This document shows positions 61,116-64,000 of a DNA stretch of 64,000 nucleotides, one piece after another. Below the pieces are notes generated by a model. That model had not been told where the DNA came from. It searched no databases and saw only the letters and a program-made list of their open reading frames with translations. A program made the translations under genes and the position numbers. How positions within the stretch are numbered: position 1 is the stretch's first letter; the number at the start of each line of letters is the position of its first letter. The stretch lies in assembly GCA_049509515.1 (NCBI GenBank), contig JBEKZV010000002.1, forward strand, positions 1 to 64,000, written 5' to 3'. This stretch comes from JBEKCP01 sp049509515 (GTDB lineage: Bacteria; Planctomycetota; Planctomycetia; Pirellulales; Thermoguttaceae).

Positions 61116-62267
61116 ATGCACGGACTTCGCGCGCCGATTCTCTTGGGCTGGCTGTGTTTGGCCTCCGCTGTGGTGATCGATTGCGACGCTGCCCTGGCCC
61201 AGCGGCAGCCTGAGGCGGCAATGGTTCCGCTCCGCATCGCATTCCTGGGCGATTCGATCACCGACGGATACACGTATCCGCAGTTGGTTCGCGACTCGCT
61301 GGCCAAGTCGCGGAAGATCGGCGTGCTGGCCATGAACGCGGGCATCGGCGGCGACACGATGGCCGGGATGGAGGCCCGGCTGCAACGCGACGTGCTCGAC
61401 CACCATCCCGACCTCGTCACGATCAGCGCCGGGGCCAACGATGCGGGCCACGGCGTTACCGCCCAGGATTATGAAAAGGCGATGCGGGCCGCCGTGGATG
61501 CGATTCTGGCCAGGAAGGTCAAGGTGATCCTGTTGGCGCCGGTCTGGTGGCCCCACAAGAGCCCCAACAAGATGGACCAGTACGAGCATGTCATCCGCCG
61601 GATTGCGGCGGAGAAGAAGCTGCCCGTCGCGGAAGTCACCAGGTGCATGTCCGCCGACGCCGCGGCCGGGCATCCCCAGCACGCCCAAGACGGCGTTCAC
61701 CCCAATTACACGGGGCAGCGGAGGATCGCCCGCGCGGTCCTCGACGCGATGGGCTACTCCGACGTTCCGGTGGTCGAGCGGGTCAGCGCCGTCCTGGACC
61801 CGGAGGTCGTCCGCGACTGGTCCTTCCGCACGGTGGGCAAGTCCGAGCGGCCGTTGACCGAGACGACCGTTGCCGCCGTGGCGGTGGATGCCTCCTGGAA
61901 GGCCGTCCGCGTGCCCATCGCGAAGACGGACTACACCGGCCAGGACTGGGAGAGCCTGGCTTGGCTGGACGACTTCCGCCGGGAAGGCATGGCGATCCAA
62001 CTGGATGTCAACGTCGGCCCCGCGGAGAAGTTCATCGGCCTGGCCAAAATCCCGTCCGACCGCGAGCGGAGCGTCGTCCTCCAGACCGGAGGCGACGTGT
62101 CGGTGGTATGGCTCAACGGGAAACAAGTCTGCCGGAACGAGTGGCTTCGCGGCTGGCACCCCGGCCGCGACGCCACCCCGGTCGCCCTCCGCTCGGGGAC
62201 CAACACGCTCGTGGTCGAGACCGGGCGGAACTGCTGGATCCGCATCAGCGCCAAGCCGCTGTGGTGA
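61116..62267 (+). CDS. Secreted SGNH/GDSL hydrolase with C-terminal beta domain
   Basis: This encodes 383 residues with a signal peptide (about 5-28). All SGNH blocks are intact: AFLGDSITDGYTYP (Ser about 48), AGIGGDTMAGM, ISAGANDAGHG and DGVHPNYTG. The domain ends near 215. The C-terminal 160 residues form a beta-rich module (VAVDASWKAVRVPIAKTDYT, VVLQTGGDVSVVWLNGKQV), like a carbohydrate-binding or sialate-esterase jelly roll. It is probably an exported esterase acting on acylated sugars. Compare the SGNH-like gene at 44586, which lacks the Ser. Confidence 0.9.
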   Translation: MHGLRAPILLGWLCLASAVVIDCDAALAQRQPEAAMVPLRIAFLGDSITDGYTYPQLVRDSLAKSRKIGVLAMNAGIGGDTMAGMEARLQRDVLDHHPDLVTISAGANDAGHGVTAQDYEKAMRAAVDAILARKVKVILLAPVWWPHKSPNKMDQYEHVIRRIAAEKKLPVAEVTRCMSADAAAGHPQHAQDGVHPNYTGQRRIARAVLDAMGYSDVPVVERVSAVLDPEVVRDWSFRTVGKSERPLTETTVAAVAVDASWKAVRVPIAKTDYTGQDWESLAWLDDFRREGMAIQLDVNVGPAEKFIGLAKIPSDRERSVVLQTGGDVSVVWLNGKQVCRNEWLRGWHPGRDATPVALRSGTNTLVVETGRNCWIRISAKPLW

Positions 62268-62377
62268 CCGGCGGGAAAGCGGGCATCGCTGATATCAGTC
62301 CACTTCTTGCCGCCGGCCTCCCTTAACTCCACCAAGTCCGCCGGTACCAGTGACGTTGCCTTTCTTGGCCCCCGTCC

Positions 62378-62818
62378 TTACGCCGTCTGTAGCGACATAT
62401 CGCCAGCAGCCTTCGCAAGTTGCCTGAATGCATCGCGCAGATTCTCGTCATCAACACCACCGCGAAACGACCAGAAGACCATCGAGAGCTTCGCGCCTTG
62501 GTGCTCCACCTGCAAGAAATTCGGAAGGTCTTCGAGGATGCCCGAGATTCCCTTGATGCGGCAGCCAACGATTTCCTTGGATTCAATCGAGCGATACAGT
62601 GTTACGTGGTCGGTCAGCCGCTCCGAGTAGTCCGCATCGGGTTCGAAGTACGCGGTAAGCGCGTCCGCTTCACGGCTGATGGCGAGGTACGGACGAAAGG
62701 GACCGTCGCCGATTTGGGTCGCAAGGAAGTTTCTCAGGTCTGTGGCCATTTCCCGTTCGGGGTTGCTCGGATGTCGAGCCTCGAACTCAATTCTCCATCG
62801 AGTTCCCATGAAAGGCAA
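62378..62818 (-). CDS. Conserved hypothetical protein
   Basis: This encodes 146 residues. The central part DALTAYFEPDADYSERLTDH, then VTLYRSIESKEIVGCRIKGI, resembles small DUF2283-like folds (a strand, YxxxDxxY, a turn, then VGxxIxG). The N-terminal 40 residues and C-terminal 50 are helical or mixed. The start may be 62818 or a nearby internal ATG; no strong ribosome site is seen. It is convergent to the SGNH hydrolase gene. The function is unknown. Confidence 0.55.
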   Translation of the reverse strand: MPFMGTRWRIEFEARHPSNPEREMATDLRNFLATQIGDGPFRPYLAISREADALTAYFEPDADYSERLTDHVTLYRSIESKEIVGCRIKGISGILEDLPNFLQVEHQGAKLSMVFWSFRGGVDDENLRDAFRQLAKAAGDMSLQTA

Positions 62819-63092
62819 ATGCTAATTGCCGATCCTTCTACTGTCAAGGGAGTTGCGGCCACGAGGATTGCGGCCAAGGGGCCCGTTTTCAATGCCGCCT
62901 AATCTGAGTTGTCGGCAAATAACCACCCAAGAGAAGCATCTGCTGTGGGCGATCTTCCACCCGCAATGCCTTGCCAGGGCCTCGCAGGCCAAGTCGTCAT
63001 GCTAGTCGTCCGATGTAGTCATGTCAAGGGCCTGCTTCCTGCTACATCTGGATTCACGCAACCTTATTTGTTTCCGGGATCGCCGGTCCGCG
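62819..63092. other. Intergenic region, nothing recognised
   Basis: About 274 bases of lower GC than its surroundings, with no credible gene. It may hold the terminator of the aspartase-like gene and the promoter of the hypothetical gene, neither of which could be placed. Confidence 0.45.
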
Positions 63093-64000
63093 CTATTCGA
63101 TCGTCCGCGGCGGCGGCTTGGCCTGGCCGGGCGAGCCGAGGCGCATGACGCGGTCGGGGGAAACCAGCTCGTCGAACTCCGGGCCGGTCAACAGGCCGTG
63201 ATCCACCACCAGGTGCCGCAAGTTCTGCTGGGCCTCCTCGTCGCTGCCGGTGAGGTGTTCGGCCAGGTGCTCGGCCGCCTCGTAGCCGATCCGCTCGACC
63301 AGGGCGGTCAGGGTGGCGGTGCTGTCGTGGACGTGGCGGCGGCACTGGCGGCGGTCGGCCTCGATGCCCGCCACGCACAGCCGGGCGAAGATGTCGCATG
63401 CCCACCGGAGCAGGTCCAGCGATTCCAGCAGGTTTTCGGCCACCAGCGGCAGGAAGGCATTCAGCTCCAGGTTGCCGGCCGAGCAGGCCTGGACGATCAC
63501 CTGGTCGTTGCCCAGCACCGTCATGGCCGCCTGGACGACGGCCTCGGGGATGACGGGGTTGATCTTGCCGGGCATGATCGAGGAGCCGGCCTGGCGGGCG
63601 GGCAGGCGGATTTCGCTCAGGCCGGCGTGCGGCCCGCTGGAGAGCAGCCGCAGGTCGTTGCCGATCTTCAGCAGACTGCTCGCCAGGGCCCGCAAGATCC
63701 CGCTGACCTCGACGAAGACGTCGGCGTTCTGGGTGGCCTCGACCAGGTTTTCGGCGCGGGCCAGTCCCAGGCCGGTGATCTGGCGGAGCTGGTCGACGAC
63801 GCGGAACACGTAGGCCCGCGGGGCGCCCACCGTCGTGCCCACGGCGGTCCCGCCCAGGTTGACCACCCGCAGCCGCTCCTGGCACTTCGAGATCCGCCAG
63901 CGGTCGCGAGCGATGGCCTCGGCGTAGGCCGACATCTCGTGCCCGAGCGTCACGAGCACGGCGTCCTGCAACTCGGTGCGGCCGATCTTGACCACGCCGG
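63093..64000 (-). CDS. aspA: Aspartate ammonia-lyase / fumarase superfamily, C-terminal part (cut by window edge)
   Basis: About 300 residues are visible; the 5' part lies beyond base 64000. The superfamily signature GSSIMPGKINPVIPEAVVQA (about residue 130-150 of the visible part) is complete. KIGRTELQDAVLVTLGHEM near the edge and NLELNAFLPLVAENLLESLD are also typical. The wording RTxLQDA plus the end region fits aspartase more than fumarase, but the two are hard to separate without the N-terminus. It interconverts aspartate and fumarate plus ammonia (or malate and fumarate). Central metabolism, cytoplasm. Confidence 0.82.
   Translation of the reverse strand, partial: GVVKIGRTELQDAVLVTLGHEMSAYAEAIARDRWRISKCQERLRVVNLGGTAVGTTVGAPRAYVFRVVDQLRQITGLGLARAENLVEATQNADVFVEVSGILRALASSLLKIGNDLRLLSSGPHAGLSEIRLPARQAGSSIMPGKINPVIPEAVVQAAMTVLGNDQVIVQACSAGNLELNAFLPLVAENLLESLDLLRWACDIFARLCVAGIEADRRQCRRHVHDSTATLTALVERIGYEAAEHLAEHLTGSDEEAQQNLRHLVVDHGLLTGPEFDELVSPDRVMRLGSPGQAKPPPRTIE

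Noticed and set aside
1..64000. tRNA or rRNA genes
   Set aside because: No cloverleaf-like or rRNA sequence was recognised by eye on either strand; a covariance-model search would settle it.

Overview
The window looks like chromosomal DNA of a planctomycete, most likely of the Pirellulales type. The DNA is GC-rich. It carries many secreted proteins with the domain mixes typical of that phylum: SUMF1-fold proteins, a hydrazine-synthase-alpha-like propeller protein, PQQ and YVTN propellers, a TIGR03067-type protein, a Gfo/Idh/MocA protein with a twin-arginine leader, DUF3857/transglutaminase-TPR, and a DUF6788-like protein. It also holds many short palindromic repeats. The assignment rests on family recognition by eye; no database was searched.

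Layout. 1-1.5 kb: start of a phosphate permease (minus, cut by the edge) and two small minus-strand genes. 2-10 kb: plus-strand secreted proteins (SUMF1, HZS-alpha/dihaem/SUMF1 fusion, cupin, beta-helix). 10.1-10.8 kb: a broken archaemetzincin gene (minus). 11.1-19.2 kb: transglutaminase/TPR protein, YVTN-phosphoesterase, gluzincin-like peptidase. 19.2-21.1 kb: two minus-strand envelope proteins. 21.4-29.7 kb: a sulfur region with cysK, a small ORF and a YezD-like gene on minus, then a second cysK, the N-terminal half of a family 2B encapsulin, a SufS-type cysteine desulfurase, a receiver-less regulator (minus), a small conserved gene, a TusA-like 3' remnant and a gamma-family transsulfuration enzyme. 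30.7-44.0 kb: a Tad/Flp pilus locus (flp, tadE, cpaB, tadG-like, tadZ, tadA, tadB, tadC, DUF192, rcpA, lipoprotein, tadD). 44.6-48.2 kb: an SGNH-like protein and a double metallo-beta-lactamase protein. 48.7-50.4 kb: a DUF47-Pit phosphate pair. 50.5-54.5 kb: a large PQQ propeller protein with a Rossmann insert. 54.5-55.3 kb: repeat and gene debris. 55.6-56.9 kb: a type II restriction-modification pair with a BglII-like nuclease. 57.1-60.2 kb (minus): fucose-isomerase-like protein and a TAT-exported oxidoreductase. 60.6-62.3 kb: TIGR03067-type protein and SGNH hydrolase. 62.4-64 kb: a hypothetical gene and the 3' part of an aspartase/fumarase gene (both minus).

How the genes fit together. The two O-acetylserine sulfhydrylases, YezD-like protein, encapsulin/desulfurase pair, TusA-like remnant and transsulfuration enzyme form one sulfur-assimilation and storage neighbourhood. 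The encapsulin lacks its whole HK97 shell domain and the desulfurase lacks a clear 5' end, which is what one deletion across both genes would give. The Tad genes encode most of a Flp pilus machine; no prepilin peptidase is visible. DUF47-Pit and the edge PstC-like gene suggest two phosphate uptake routes.

Two themes recur. Several genes are truncated or internally deleted (archaemetzincin, encapsulin, desulfurase N-terminus, response regulator, TusA-like, a surface-protein tail). Several dispersed palindromic repeat families touch gene starts, including one copy that seems to supply the start codon of the pilus secretin.
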